Shown here: one piece after another, positions 9,301 through 16,116 of the stretch
How the letters are laid out: every line of letters begins with the position of its first letter
Numbering within the stretch: position 1 is the stretch's first letter
Source: an uncultured Bacteroidales bacterium
Lineage (GTDB): Bacteria > Bacteroidota > Bacteroidia > Bacteroidales > F082
DNA: 59,552 bases
NCBI GenBank assembly: GCA_905234645.1
Contig: CAJOIS010000011.1
Location: forward strand, 1 to 59,552
Direction of reading: 5' to 3'
Notes under the pieces: model-generated
The model's input: the letters and a program-made list of their open reading frames with translations, nothing else
Told to the model about the DNA's origin: nothing
The model's database searches: none
Translations under genes and position numbers: made by a program

Positions 9301-10757
9301 ATCGAATCAACTACGGCAAGATCGTTCTCGACAACAGCCTGCGCATCCTCACCCTCGTCAAGAAGGTGTCGGCAACCTATACGATGACCAACGGACAGAC
9401 GCTGCCGGGCTTCATGCCCAAGTCGCAATACTTCGGAATGAACACCGGTGCCGGATGGGCGCCTGGCGTAGGCTTCGTGCTGGGCAGCAGCTTCGGCAGC
9501 GACGAAAACATCTTCGACAAAGCCGTTCTCCACAGCATCGACGTCGAAGACGTCAAACGCTGGCTCTCCACCGACTCCATCCTCAGCGAGCCCTACACTA
9601 GACGCAATACCGAAGCCATCACCTACCGCATCAACACCGAGCCTTTGCCGGGCATGAAGATCGACTTCACCGGCAACCGCAACTACGCCGAAAACAAACA
9701 GCATTACTTCAGGTACGACGAGATGACGAATACCTTCGCCACCTTCACCCCCACCAACGGCGGCACCTTCACCATGAGTTACCTCATGTGGGGCACCTCG
9801 TTCGCGGCCTCCGACTCCACGGCGTCGCCGCTCTTCGACAACCTGTTGAGCTACCGTAAGGTCATCGCCGAACGCATCGCACGCAACAACCCGCAGTGGA
9901 TCGACAACGTCAACGAATACGTCTTCGACAGCATCGCCGGCGACTACTTCCCCAAAGGTTACGGCGCAAGCTCGATGGATGTGCTGCTCTACTCCTTCAT
10001 CGCTGCCTACACCGGCAAGGACCCCAACACCATCAACCTCAACCCCTTCCCACGCTTGCCGCTGCCCAACTGGAACCTCACCTATAACGGCCTCACCAAC
10101 ATCCCGGCCATAGGCAAGATCTTCAAGACCCTCAGCATCACCCACAGCTACAAGTCGACCTACGCCATCAACGCTTGGGCCAGCAACGTCTACTACGACG
10201 AGATGAACAGCACGCAGACCTTCGAGAACTCCGACCTCATCATCCCGAAATACGACATGTCACAAATCGTCCTCACCGAACAATACACGCCTCTGCTGGG
10301 TATCGACATCGGCTTGCAGAACTCGATGACCCTCAACCTGCAGTACAAGAAGTCGAGGACGCTGACGCTAAGCTTCGCCAACAACCAACTCACCGAGGTG
10401 AACGGCCGCGAATTCGTCATCGGCGGTGGCTACCGTATCAAGGACCTCAGCTTCAACATCATCTCACTCGGCGGCAAAGGCCAGAAGCAGAACATCAAGA
10501 ACGACCTGATCCTGAAACTCGACCTGGGATTCAAGAAGGACATCACCGTGCTGCGCCGCATCGACGAGAACAACAACCAGGTGTCGGCCGGACAAAACAA
10601 GATCAACATCTACCTCACCGCCGACTATACCTTCAGCCAGCGTCTGTCGGCACAGGCCTTCTTCAAGCGCGACGTGTCGGTGCCGTTTGTGGCCAACACC
10701 TTCCGCAACTCCACCACCTTCGCCGGCATCACCCTGCGTTTCAGCCTGGCACAATAA
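3333..10757 (+). CDS. sprA: SprA/Sov, outer-membrane translocon of the type IX secretion system
   Basis: A 2474-residue protein with an N-terminal signal peptide (MKRHIFPFLLP to RTASA). Its size, its position directly after ruvA and before gcvH, and its Asn/Thr/Tyr-rich alternating beta-strand character identify SprA. SprA forms the very large 36-strand outer-membrane barrel that exports T9SS cargo proteins. Two low-complexity basic inserts are visible: about residues 1670-1700 (KKRNKEEDPKPENPRDPNR) and about 1955-1990 (a Gly/Arg/Lys-rich run, GNRGGKGGRGGKDGEGDES). These are probably surface or periplasmic loops. An in-frame TTG 12 nt upstream (3321) is less likely than the ATG at 3333. The reading frame is intact over 7.4 kb. 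A likely cargo protein is encoded at 16117-19665. Confidence 0.93.
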   Translation: MKRHIFPFLLPMLFALFFARTASAGIYDIFYTAPYAVEPDTTKLVYPIPVGTGDPMQDLYNQSPFYLSDPDNFNTEIIYDPLTGQYTFKRRIGEFYYDTPATLTQSEYFDYQNKKGIQQYWKERRSQNSRSTTNGNSIIPPIYVGSKAFETIFGSNTIDIRPQGSVDLTFGFKHSYRDDPSLSERRKSHNDFIFEQDIQLNVMAKIGDKINFNINKNTKATFSYQDKLALKYEGKEDEILQLIEAGNVSFPLNSTLITGTQQLFGIKTKLKFGNTTISSIVSYQESESQNITVQGGAQTNEFNINCLDYEENRHFFLSQYFRDQFEAALSTLPTVTSSVNITKIEVWITNTNTSTQNTRNILALNDLGEGKDEWIYSSEVMPTSSKVYPRNAANNMLTRMDTTQIRNISSVTNYMTNDPLRIGRSGYMVSGRDFEKVENARRLSPTEYSLNSKLGFISLNVTLNSNQTLAVAYQYTIVGSNEVYQVGEFSDQGINTPKVLVAKLLKGTTVNTKMPIWNLMMKNVYNIRAFQVSSSDFMLNIFYNGNSNSTPYGYFTEGSVKGVSLLHLMGLDNLTSQNNPIAGGDGVFDFIDHANTQGGTINAANGRIFFPVLEPFGKHIREKVFPDEPDLANKYAYDSLYTMTKTSAEQYSEKNKFSLKGYYSSQSGSEISLNAMNVAQGSVTVTAGGVQLVENVDYTVDYTLGRVTIINEGVLNSGTPINISLESNSGFSAIKKTFLGTRIEHEFSRDFHIGGTVLYLGEKSYTQKINYGEEAIANTIYGADLSYNTEARWLTTLIDALPGIETKAPSRIRIDGEFARFIPGLSRSASEPGTSYIDDFEGAKSTIDLRLPTLWYMASTPQNQTDLFPEAAANTGLNYGKNRARLSWYVIDNSIFYDRNYNYRPSNITNDELSRHTVRQVLETELFPTKDIAAGTQTNMSVLNLAYYPEERGPYNYDVNPTPYSAGINAEGKLNDPKSRWAGIMRKMESTDFEATNIEYIEFWLMDPFAEEEYANNPGKLYINLGDVSEDILRDGRKFYENGMPTSSRVENVDTTIWGRVPTMQDLVGTFNNSSEARQYQDIGYDGLRDEDERSFFANNYLNVIRDRFGEASEAYAQAYDDPSSDNYHYFRSTEWDRDDIHTSLLERYKNFANPEGNSPSDIQQSESYTTSNSTLPNAEDINSDNTLSESERYYQYVIDIDPAKMVVGENHISDIFHASSIALPNNTVGSCTWYQFRIPIKQPDRVVGHIDDFSSIRFMRMFVTDFERPIVLRFATLDLVKGEWRTYSQSIQAPGEYEPNDINNATTFDISAVSIDENSRREPVPYVIPPGILQEKVIGTTQVTRINEQSLQMTVQNLVDGDGRAIYKTADFDFRQYKYLKMFVHAEAAHEDSPLEDQDLTVFMRLGSDFTENYYEYEVPLKVTPWGTAYTNKDAIWPEINNLDIKLEDLVEVKTHRNEAMNQPNSNVRLNYIYSEKVKKGTVDGLDYYHTIKVIGNPNISDVEAMMIGIRNPKRQNLADVDDGQPKSAVVWVNELRLTDLNSNGGIAATGRFEATLADLGRVTVNGTYSSASFGALDSRITNNTFEANSSFNVSTDLELGKFFENTGLKIPMHIDYGENNITPLYNPYDPDIKLTDAMALMDDDERKEFRSTIHDFTRHKNINFMNVRKERVQKKRNKEEDPKPENPRDPNRSLSGRGNAPKVHFYDLENFNLSFSYAETFQENTDIKYYLTKAYRGGLGYNYAGNPKNVTPFAKAKWASKPAMQIFKDINFYYAPKSITFNTEMYRYYSEREMRNKSGGEIIITPTFSKQWDWTRNYQFRYDLTRALTFDYSAQAQAYIYEPAGYVDKEQDPETWQLNRDTIKNELIHLGSMSRFQQNINASYTLPINKIPIFNWINASANYQGTYEWIASAQYIQSRLGNTINNSNNIQGNATLDFTKLYNKVPYLKTINTPQRRNNQGNRGGKGGRGGKDGEGDESVSDSTKTKDRINYGKIVLDNSLRILTLVKKVSATYTMTNGQTLPGFMPKSQYFGMNTGAGWAPGVGFVLGSSFGSDENIFDKAVLHSIDVEDVKRWLSTDSILSEPYTRRNTEAITYRINTEPLPGMKIDFTGNRNYAENKQHYFRYDEMTNTFATFTPTNGGTFTMSYLMWGTSFAASDSTASPLFDNLLSYRKVIAERIARNNPQWIDNVNEYVFDSIAGDYFPKGYGASSMDVLLYSFIAAYTGKDPNTINLNPFPRLPLPNWNLTYNGLTNIPAIGKIFKTLSITHSYKSTYAINAWASNVYYDEMNSTQTFENSDLIIPKYDMSQIVLTEQYTPLLGIDIGLQNSMTLNLQYKKSRTLTLSFANNQLTEVNGREFVIGGGYRIKDLSFNIISLGGKGQKQNIKNDLILKLDLGFKKDITVLRRIDENNNQVSAGQNKINIYLTADYTFSQRLSAQAFFKRDVSVPFVANTFRNSTTFAGITLRFSLAQ

Positions 10758-10797
10758 AAATTTCGTGACAACGTGAAGTGAGCAACCAAAAATTGTG

Positions 10798-10805
10798 TAT
10801 TTTCG
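10798..10805 (+). promoter_or_regulatory. Possible promoter -7 box for gcvH
   Basis: TATTTTCG, one mismatch from TAnnTTTG, 32 nt before the gcvH ATG and followed by CAGCC. No convincing -33 box is visible. Confidence 0.4.
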
Positions 10806-10837
10806 CAGCCTAAAACGACACTTTAAATCATAAACAA

Positions 10838-11205
10838 ATGAATATTCCAGCAAATCTGAAGTACACCAACGACGACGAATGGATCCGCCTCGAAGGCGAA
10901 GAAGCCTACGTCGGCATCACCGATTACGCACCTTTGTTGACGTCGATCCCGACATCGTCGGCGAGACCCTCGACGCCCAAGAAGAATTTGGCGCCATCGA
11001 AGCCGTGAAGACCACCGCCGAGCTCCTCATGCCCGTGGCTGGTGAGGTCATCGAAGTCAACGAGGCCCTCGCTGACGAAGAGAACGCCAAACTCGTCAAC
11101 AGCGATCCTTACGGCGAAGCTTGGATCATCAAGATCAAAGTGAACAACGTCGCCGACCTCGACAACCTCCTCGACGCCGCCGCTTACGAAGCTAAGATTG
11201 GCTAA
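10838..11205 (+). pseudogene. gcvH: Glycine cleavage system H protein, frameshifted
   Basis: The first frame (10838 to about 10930) reads [20 protein letters not shown] and on to VGITDYA, the normal GcvH N-terminus. From about 10933 the family sequence resumes in another frame ([14 protein letters not shown] to the end at 11205). It includes the lipoyl-attachment region [13 protein letters not shown] with its Lys. Between DYA and FVDVD the family normally has about eight residues (Q-x-x-LGDIV). Here only two nucleotides remain, so about 22 nt are missing and the frame shifts. Read straight, the first frame stops at 11008. GcvH carries the aminomethyl group between the P and T proteins of glycine cleavage. 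The gap is either a real inactivating deletion or an assembly error. Confidence 0.85.
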
Positions 11206-11207
11206 TC

Positions 11208-11594
11208 TTGGAACGGCTGACCAGAAATAGCTACCCGGGAATTCTGTGTGGAATCGTCATCATGGTTCTGACAGGACTTCCGGGTTCTGTTTTTCCACAT
11301 GTCAAGCCCATTATAGGCCTCGACAAGGTGGTGCACCTCCTTATGTACGCCACCTTCGCCTTCCTCTGCCTCTGGGGCTATCGCCAGCAATTCATTTCCA
11401 ACGGAATCGCCTATCAACGCAAGGCCCTGCTCCTCGCCGTCGTCATCAGCATCGCCTATGGCGGCATCACCGAGCTGATGCAGGAATACCTCGTCCCCAG
11501 CCGCACCGGCGACTGGATCGACTTCCTCGCCGATGCCATCGGCACCCTCGTCGGAACCTTGCTTTTTTATCTTTTTTTCCGCCAGAAAAAATAA
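11208..11594 (+). CDS. VanZ-like small membrane protein
   Basis: A 128-residue protein with about four hydrophobic segments and the VanZ-family features DKVVHLLMYATFAF (residues about 40-53), ITELMQEYLVPSRTGDWIDFLADAIGT and a hydrophobic C-terminus. The start is a TTG at 11208, two nucleotides after the gcvH stop. The first internal ATG (11262) would remove most of the first membrane segment, so the TTG is preferred. It probably depended on translation of gcvH. Members of the family are small integral membrane proteins of unknown biochemical function. Confidence 0.8.
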   Translation: MERLTRNSYPGILCGIVIMVLTGLPGSVFPHVKPIIGLDKVVHLLMYATFAFLCLWGYRQQFISNGIAYQRKALLLAVVISIAYGGITELMQEYLVPSRTGDWIDFLADAIGTLVGTLLFYLFFRQKK

Positions 11595-11607
11595 AATTCA
11601 TTTTACT

Positions 11608-11640
11608 TGCGTTTCATAAGCAAATAATTCCTATTTTCGC
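11608..11640 (+). promoter_or_regulatory. Promoter of the TonB gene
   Basis: TTG at 11608-11610 and TATTTTCG at 11633-11640, spacing 22 nt. The ATG follows 40 nt downstream. Confidence 0.55.
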
Positions 11641-11680
11641 ATCCTAAATAAGGAAGCAAAAATTTAAAAAACACATAACC

Positions 11681-12361
11681 ATGGAAGAGAAAAAATCACC
11701 TAAAGCTAATCTTGAGAACAAGAAGTTGATGTTCACGCAGATAGGCATGATTATCGCTTTGCTCGTCGCCTGGTTGGCTTTCGAACACAAGAGCTACGAC
11801 AAGCGCGAAATCGACCCGAGCCTGCTCCGTCAGACCGAAGTCGTCGAGGAAGAAATGGTGGAGATCACCAAGCAGGAGGAGCAAAAGCCCCAGCCTGTGG
11901 AGATGCCCAAGCAGACCACCCAACTCGAAATCGTGCAAGACGACGTTGAAGTAGAAGACATCGAAATCAATGCCGAAATGGACCAGAACGAAGTCATCGA
12001 AGAGTACGTCCCCGTTGAAGTCGAGGAAGAAGAGGTTCAGGAACAGGAGATTTTCCAAATCGTGGAAGAGATGCCTGCCTACCCCGGCGGTGACCAAAGA
12101 CTGATGGAATACGTGGCCAAGAACATCAAGTACCCCCAGATCGCCCGTGAAACCGGCATCCAGGGCCGTGTGTTCGTCGGCTTCGTCGTCGAACCCGACG
12201 GCAGCGTTTCCAACGTGAAGGTGCTCCGTGGCATCGGCGGCGGCTGCGACGAAGAAGCCATGCGCGTCGTCAAGAGCATGCCGAAGTGGAAACCGGGCAA
12301 ACAGCGTGGTAAGGCCGTGCGTGTGTCTTACATGCTGCCCGTCAACTTCAAGCTGCAGTAA
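11681..12361 (+). CDS. TonB-family energy transducer
   Basis: A 226-residue protein. It has a short cytoplasmic N-terminus, one transmembrane segment (about residues 19-32, FTQIGMIIALLVAWLAF), a long Glu/Pro/Gln-rich periplasmic linker (about residues 50-125), and a C-terminal TonB domain. The domain begins EEMPAYPGGDQRLMEYVAKN, contains IQGRVFVGFVVEPDGSVSNV and ends at MLPVNFKLQ. TonB passes proton-motive energy from ExbB/ExbD to outer-membrane receptors. The ExbB/ExbD operon of this window is 13 kb away (25442-27798). The gene is monocistronic, with its own promoter and a strong terminator. Confidence 0.92.
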   Translation: MEEKKSPKANLENKKLMFTQIGMIIALLVAWLAFEHKSYDKREIDPSLLRQTEVVEEEMVEITKQEEQKPQPVEMPKQTTQLEIVQDDVEVEDIEINAEMDQNEVIEEYVPVEVEEEEVQEQEIFQIVEEMPAYPGGDQRLMEYVAKNIKYPQIARETGIQGRVFVGFVVEPDGSVSNVKVLRGIGGGCDEEAMRVVKSMPKWKPGKQRGKAVRVSYMLPVNFKLQ

Positions 12362-12379
12362 GCAGTTATGCCTTAAATG

Positions 12380-12408
12380 AAAAAAGCCAGCGATTCGCTG
12401 GCTTTTTT
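12380..12408 (+). terminator. Strong terminator after the TonB gene
   Basis: Perfect hairpin with stem GCCAGCGA/TCGCTGGC, flanked by an A-run and a T-run. Its symmetry means it could act in both directions. Confidence 0.88.
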
Positions 12409-12422
12409 CATTTAGGCGAAGC

Positions 12423-12503
12423 CGTCATTGCGAAAAGGAACAACGAAGCAATCCAGAAAAGAAAGCCTTTTCCTATGGATTGCTTCGCTACGCTCGCAAT
12501 GAC
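12423..12503. repeat. Imperfect inverted repeat between TonB and uvrC
   Basis: The ends GTCATTGCGA and TCGCAATGAC are perfect inverted repeats. The inner arms GAAGCAATCC and GGATTGCTTC also pair, so the block can fold into one long hairpin. It lies between two convergent genes. The GTCATTGCG ends recur at 16036-16070 and, as GTCATCGCG, at 20830-20975. Confidence 0.75.
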
Positions 12504-12514
12504 GCAAAGCGACG

Positions 12515-14320
12515 CTACAAATGAAAATGAGAATACACAACTTCCGCCTTAGCAGACCCTATGATCTCACTCAGCCGCTCCAGCGAGGCCTCCTTGATGC
12601 CTTTCACCGACTTCAGCTCCAGAAGCAGCTTCTCCGCCGTCTTCTTCCCTATGCCCTTGATGTCGGCCAACTCGGAGTGCATGAAGCCCTGCTCGAATTT
12701 CTTCCTGTGGAAGGTGATGGCAAAGCGGTGCACCTCATCCTGGATGTGCGCCAGCAGCCTGAACACCTCTGAATTGGGCTTCAAACCCACCACACGCGGC
12801 GGAAAGCCGAACAACAGCTCATTGGTGCGGTGACGGTCATCCTTGGCCAAACCGGCAATGGGGATGTCGACATGCAGCTCGTCCTCGACGACCTGCCGCA
12901 CCACCTCCATCTGCCCCTTGCCGCCGTCGGTGATGATGAGGTTGGGCAAAGGCTTGTCCTCTTCAATGAGGCGTGAATAACGCCGCCTGACGACCTCTTT
13001 CATCGAAGCATAGTCGTCGGGGCCTTCCACGGTCTTGATGTTGAAATGGCGGTAGGCGCTCTTGTTGGGCTTGCCGTTCACAAACTGCACCATACCCGCC
13101 ACGGCATAGTCACCCTGGAAGTTGGAGTTGTCGAAGCACTCGATGACTTCGGGCAACTGTTCCAGCTGCAAGGCCTCCTTCAGCTGACTGAGCACGCGCT
13201 TCTGATGGCGCTCAGGGTCGACCAGGGTGCGCTGCTTCTCCAAGTCGATGCGGTATTGCATGGCATTGCGGCGCGAGAGGTCCAATAGTTTCTGCTTATC
13301 GCCACGCTGCGGCACCGTCACCGTCACATCCTCGATGGCATAGTCGAGCTTCATCGGGACGATGATTTCTGGGGCATGGTCGCCAAACTGCTGCCTCAGG
13401 TCGGCCACAGCCAACAGCAACAGCTCTTCCACCGTCTCTTCCAGCTTACGTTTCATCTCGAAGGAATGGCTCTGCACCACAGCGCCGTCTTTCACCTTCA
13501 TGTAGTTGACATAGAAGGTCTCCTCGTCGTCGACGTAGGAGAACACCTCCACGTCGTGTATGGTGTCGCTGACCACCGTGGAGCGGCTACGGTAGTTCTC
13601 CAAGAGGTCGTATTTCTCCTTCACCTGCTGCGCTTCCTCAAACTCCATGCGCGCGGCATGGTCCATCATCTGCGCTTTCAGGTCACGGAGCACACCACCT
13701 AGGTTGCCCTTGATGACCTCGCGAATCTCGGCAATCATGGCGTTGTAGTCGGCTTTGGAGATCATGCCCTCGCAGGGGGCGTTGCATTTGTGGATATGGT
13801 AATCGAGGCAGACCTTGTATTTGCCTTTCTCGACGCCCGCCTCCGTCAACGGCGTGCGGCAGGAACGCACCTTGTAGACCTGACCGAGCAAGTCCAAGAG
13901 GATATGCGCCGTGCGCACCGAGGGATAGGGGCCGAAGTACTCCGAGCCATCGTTCACCTTGTGGCGGGTGAGGAACACACGCGGAAAGGCCTCCTTCTTG
14001 ATGCAAATCCAAGGGTAGGTCTTGTCGTCCTTGAGCATGATGTTGTAGCGCGGCTTGTACTGCTTGATCATCGTGTTCTCAAGCAGCAAGGCCTCCGCCT
14101 CGGTGTCGACGATGCTGTATTCCAAGTCTGCAATCTTGCTGACGAGCACGCGTGTCTTTCCTATCTGTTCTTTCTGGAAATAACTGCTGACGCGGCGCTT
14201 CAGGTTCTTGGCCTTACCCACATAGATGAGGATGCCGTTTTTGTCGAAATAGCGGTACACGCCAGGCTTGTTGGGCAGCGCGGCGAGCTTGGTTTTCACT
14301 ATTTCGGGGAGATCGGTCAT
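12515..14320 (-). CDS. uvrC: Excinuclease ABC subunit C
   Basis: A 601-residue protein. It has the N-terminal GIY-YIG nuclease (NKPGVYRYFDKNGILIYVGK, residues about 17-36), a Cys-containing region (SCRTPLTEAG, KCNAPCEGM), the UvrB-binding UVR segment (ARMEFEEAQQVKEKYDLLEN), the RNase H-like nuclease domain (ECFDNSNFQG, IITDGGKGQ) and C-terminal helix-hairpin-helix motifs (ADIKGIGKKTAEKLL). UvrC makes both incisions in nucleotide excision repair. The length is normal. The gene lies 174 nt downstream of thiL on the same strand, across a repeat array. No separate promoter is visible, so read-through from thiL is likely. Confidence 0.97.
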   Translation of the reverse strand: MTDLPEIVKTKLAALPNKPGVYRYFDKNGILIYVGKAKNLKRRVSSYFQKEQIGKTRVLVSKIADLEYSIVDTEAEALLLENTMIKQYKPRYNIMLKDDKTYPWICIKKEAFPRVFLTRHKVNDGSEYFGPYPSVRTAHILLDLLGQVYKVRSCRTPLTEAGVEKGKYKVCLDYHIHKCNAPCEGMISKADYNAMIAEIREVIKGNLGGVLRDLKAQMMDHAARMEFEEAQQVKEKYDLLENYRSRSTVVSDTIHDVEVFSYVDDEETFYVNYMKVKDGAVVQSHSFEMKRKLEETVEELLLLAVADLRQQFGDHAPEIIVPMKLDYAIEDVTVTVPQRGDKQKLLDLSRRNAMQYRIDLEKQRTLVDPERHQKRVLSQLKEALQLEQLPEVIECFDNSNFQGDYAVAGMVQFVNGKPNKSAYRHFNIKTVEGPDDYASMKEVVRRRYSRLIEEDKPLPNLIITDGGKGQMEVVRQVVEDELHVDIPIAGLAKDDRHRTNELLFGFPPRVVGLKPNSEVFRLLAHIQDEVHRFAITFHRKKFEQGFMHSELADIKGIGKKTAEKLLLELKSVKGIKEASLERLSEIIGSAKAEVVYSHFHL

Positions 14321-14346
14321 TTTTCTTTTGCTTTTTCTTTTTCCTG

Positions 14347-14512
14347 ACTATGGCCTATGGCTTATAGCCTATGGCTTGCTGGCTGTGGGCCTTCGGCCTT
14401 TGGGCTACGGCTGCTTTTCTTAAAAGTGTCGTTCACCTCTCGGTAAAAGCAGCCATAAGCCATACGCCATGGGCTATAAGCCAGCCATAGGCCATCAGCT
14501 ATGGGCCATAGT
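14347..14512. repeat. TATGGCC-type palindromic repeat array (copy 1)
   Basis: Dense variants of GGCCTATGGCTTATAGCC and its reverse complement, arranged as two facing arms around a central GGGCCTTCGGCCTTTGGGC hairpin and a spacer. The array extends into the 3' end of thiL and supplies its last codons and stop. Confidence 0.75.
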
Positions 14513-15562
14513 CTTTTTCATGTGGTCCCAACCCTGCGCCTTGATGGGGATGACATGGTTGTCCGGCGTGATCATCTCAGCCACACCCACGTTGTCTGTC
14601 ATATAGCCAATAACGGTGACGTCGGACGACATCGTCTGTATCTTCTCGTAGTCCTTTTGGTCGATGGTGAAGAGCAGCTCATAGTCCTCTCCCCCGCTCA
14701 AGGCCGCCACTGATGGCACGATCTGGAACTCCTTGGCCATCTTGTCGGTGGTCGGGTCGATGGGGATGCGCTCCTCGTAGAGTTGGCAGCCCACGCCGCT
14801 TTCCTTGCACAGGTGCAGAATCTCGGAGGCCAGGCCGTCGGAGATGTCGATCATAGAAGTGGGTTTGATGCCTAAGGTCTTCAGCTGCTCCACGATGTCC
14901 TTGCGGGCTTCGGGCTTCAGCTGGCGTTCGAGCACATAATCCAAGCCTTTCAGCTGGGGCTGCATGTTGGGGTTGGACAGGAACTCCGCCTTCTCGCGCT
15001 CGAGGATGAGCAAGCCGACGTAGGCACCGCCGAGGTCGCCGCTGACGCAGAGCAGGTCGTTCTTCTTGGCACCGCTGCGGTAGACGATGTCCTCCTCCTT
15101 GGCCATGCCGATGACGGTGATGGAGATGACGAGGCCCGTCTTGCTGCTCGTCGTGTCACCTCCCACCATGTCGACGTGGTAGCGCTCGCAGGCGAGACGG
15201 ATGCCGGCATACAGTTCATCCAAAGCTTCAACCGAATAGCGGCTCGACACGCCCAGGCCGACGACAATCTGCGTCGGCGTGCCGTTCATGGCGTAGATAT
15301 CGGAGAAGTTGCTCACGGCGGCCTTATAGCCCAGATGCTTCAAGGGGCAGTAAGTCATGTCGAAGTGGATGCCTTCGATGAGCATGTCGACCGAGACGAG
15401 GGTGCGCATGCCTTCGTGGTTGATGACGGCGGCATCGTCGCCCACGCCTTTCAGCGACGAGGCGTTACGCAGCGGGAAGTCGGTGGTGAGCTGGTCGATG
15501 AGGCCGAACTCGCCGAGTTCGTCCAGTTCGGTCAGGGGCTTGTTGGTGGTTTCTTGTTCCAT
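14495..15562 (-). CDS. thiL: Thiamine-monophosphate kinase
   Basis: A 355-residue ThiL/PurM-like ATP-dependent kinase that phosphorylates thiamine monophosphate to the diphosphate cofactor. Visible features are the N-terminal GEFGLIDQLTTDF, the metal/ATP site GVGDDAAVIN, SVDMLIEGIHFD, the DMVGGDTTSSK loop, MIDISDGLASEILHL and ALSGGEDYELLFT. A TTG start seven codons upstream (15583) lies inside a promoter -7 box, so the ATG at 15562 is chosen. The last residues (MAHS and stop) come from the intergenic repeat array, so the original C-terminus was probably altered by repeat insertion. Confidence 0.95.
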   Translation of the reverse strand: MEQETTNKPLTELDELGEFGLIDQLTTDFPLRNASSLKGVGDDAAVINHEGMRTLVSVDMLIEGIHFDMTYCPLKHLGYKAAVSNFSDIYAMNGTPTQIVVGLGVSSRYSVEALDELYAGIRLACERYHVDMVGGDTTSSKTGLVISITVIGMAKEEDIVYRSGAKKNDLLCVSGDLGGAYVGLLILEREKAEFLSNPNMQPQLKGLDYVLERQLKPEARKDIVEQLKTLGIKPTSMIDISDGLASEILHLCKESGVGCQLYEERIPIDPTTDKMAKEFQIVPSVAALSGGEDYELLFTIDQKDYEKIQTMSSDVTVIGYMTDNVGVAEMITPDNHVIPIKAQGWDHMKKTMAHS

Positions 15563-15580
15563 AGGGGGATATTTTTCTGG

Positions 15581-15588
15581 CAAAGATA
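15581..15588 (-). promoter_or_regulatory. Promoter -7 box of thiL
   Basis: TATCTTTG on the minus strand, about 20 nt before the ATG at 15562. This implies a very short leader. It sits directly after the terminator of the upstream gene. Confidence 0.6.
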
Positions 15589-15590
15589 GT

Positions 15591-15626
15591 AAAAAAAGCG
15601 TCAGCGGCGTATGCCGCTGACGCTTT
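15591..15626 (-). terminator. Terminator of the small exported protein gene
   Basis: A perfect 12-bp stem (AGCGTCAGCGGC/GCCGCTGACGCT) with a 4-nt loop. On the minus strand it is followed by a T-run, and it ends just before the thiL promoter. Confidence 0.88.
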
Positions 15627-15647
15627 AGCTTCGTGACCTAAGTCACA

Positions 15648-15932
15648 TCAATCCTCCTTGCGCTTCTTGGCGACCATATAGGCGGCGCCGAGACCCATGA
15701 GGACAGCGATGCCGGAGCCCAGCGGGGCATCCTGGTTGCCTTCCTGGTTGTGGGCCGGCAGGGCAGGAGTGATGACACTGGGGTCATTGGCCGGTCCGTT
15801 GCCGCTGAAGTAGGTGTAGGCAGAGGCACCGTTCTTAGCGTTGTCGGCACGGTTGAAGAGGCCGCCACCATCGGCGAAGGTGGTCATGCTCAGTCCGAGG
15901 ACGATTGCTGCGATTAATGCTAGTTTCTTCAT
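15648..15932 (-). CDS. Small exported protein with a C-terminal membrane-anchor-like sorting tail
   Basis: A 94-residue protein. Residues 1-20 are a signal peptide (MKKLALIAAIVLGLSMTTFA). The middle is short and Gly/Asn/Pro-rich. The last 27 residues have a three-part tail: a short motif NQDAPLGSG, a hydrophobic helix (IAVLMGLGAAYMV) and a basic end (AKKRKED). This resembles the CTERM-type tails processed by exosortase/archaeosortase-like enzymes, or simply a C-terminal membrane anchor. No sorting enzyme is encoded in the window. The protein has no recognisable enzymatic domain. It is transcribed alone on the minus strand and ends at a strong terminator. Confidence 0.7.
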   Translation of the reverse strand: MKKLALIAAIVLGLSMTTFADGGGLFNRADNAKNGASAYTYFSGNGPANDPSVITPALPAHNQEGNQDAPLGSGIAVLMGLGAAYMVAKKRKED

Positions 15933-15988
15933 CGTTTTAAAGTTTTTATATTATTGTTCGACTTTTTGTTTCGTTTTTTGGGTTTGTT

Positions 15989-16113
15989 TGGCCTTTGGCT
16001 TCTGGCTTTTGGCTTCTGGCAGCTATTCCCCGTTTGCAGGAGATTGCGGATCAAGTCCGCAATGACGCTTTAGGGAGAGGCTGCCAGAGGCCAGTAGCCA
16101 ATGGCCAATAGCC
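15989..16113. repeat. Composite repeat: TGGC-type arms with a GTCATTGCGG element nested between them
   Basis: Left arm GGCTTCTGGCTTTTGGCTTC then TGGCAGC. Right arm GGCTGCCAGAGGCCAGTAGC then CAATGGCC. The arms are inverted relative to each other. Between them, at 16036-16070, is a different palindromic element containing ATTGCGGATCAAGTCCGCAAT. A unit of one family appears to have been inserted into a unit of another. Confidence 0.7.
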
Positions 16114-16116
16114 AGT

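Noticed and set aside
3189..10145. Several long minus-strand open frames opposite sprA (up to 367 codons)
   Set aside because: They mirror the codon bias of the sprA frame and contain Val/Asp/Gly-rich sequence with no domain; sprA itself is unambiguous.
10838..11205. Programmed frameshift in gcvH
   Set aside because: About eight conserved residues are missing between the two frames, and no slippery sequence is seen, so a deletion or assembly error fits better.
14321..14494. TPP riboswitch or other regulatory RNA near thiL
   Set aside because: The thiL leader is only about 15 nt after its promoter, and the sequence downstream is repeat array without riboswitch features.
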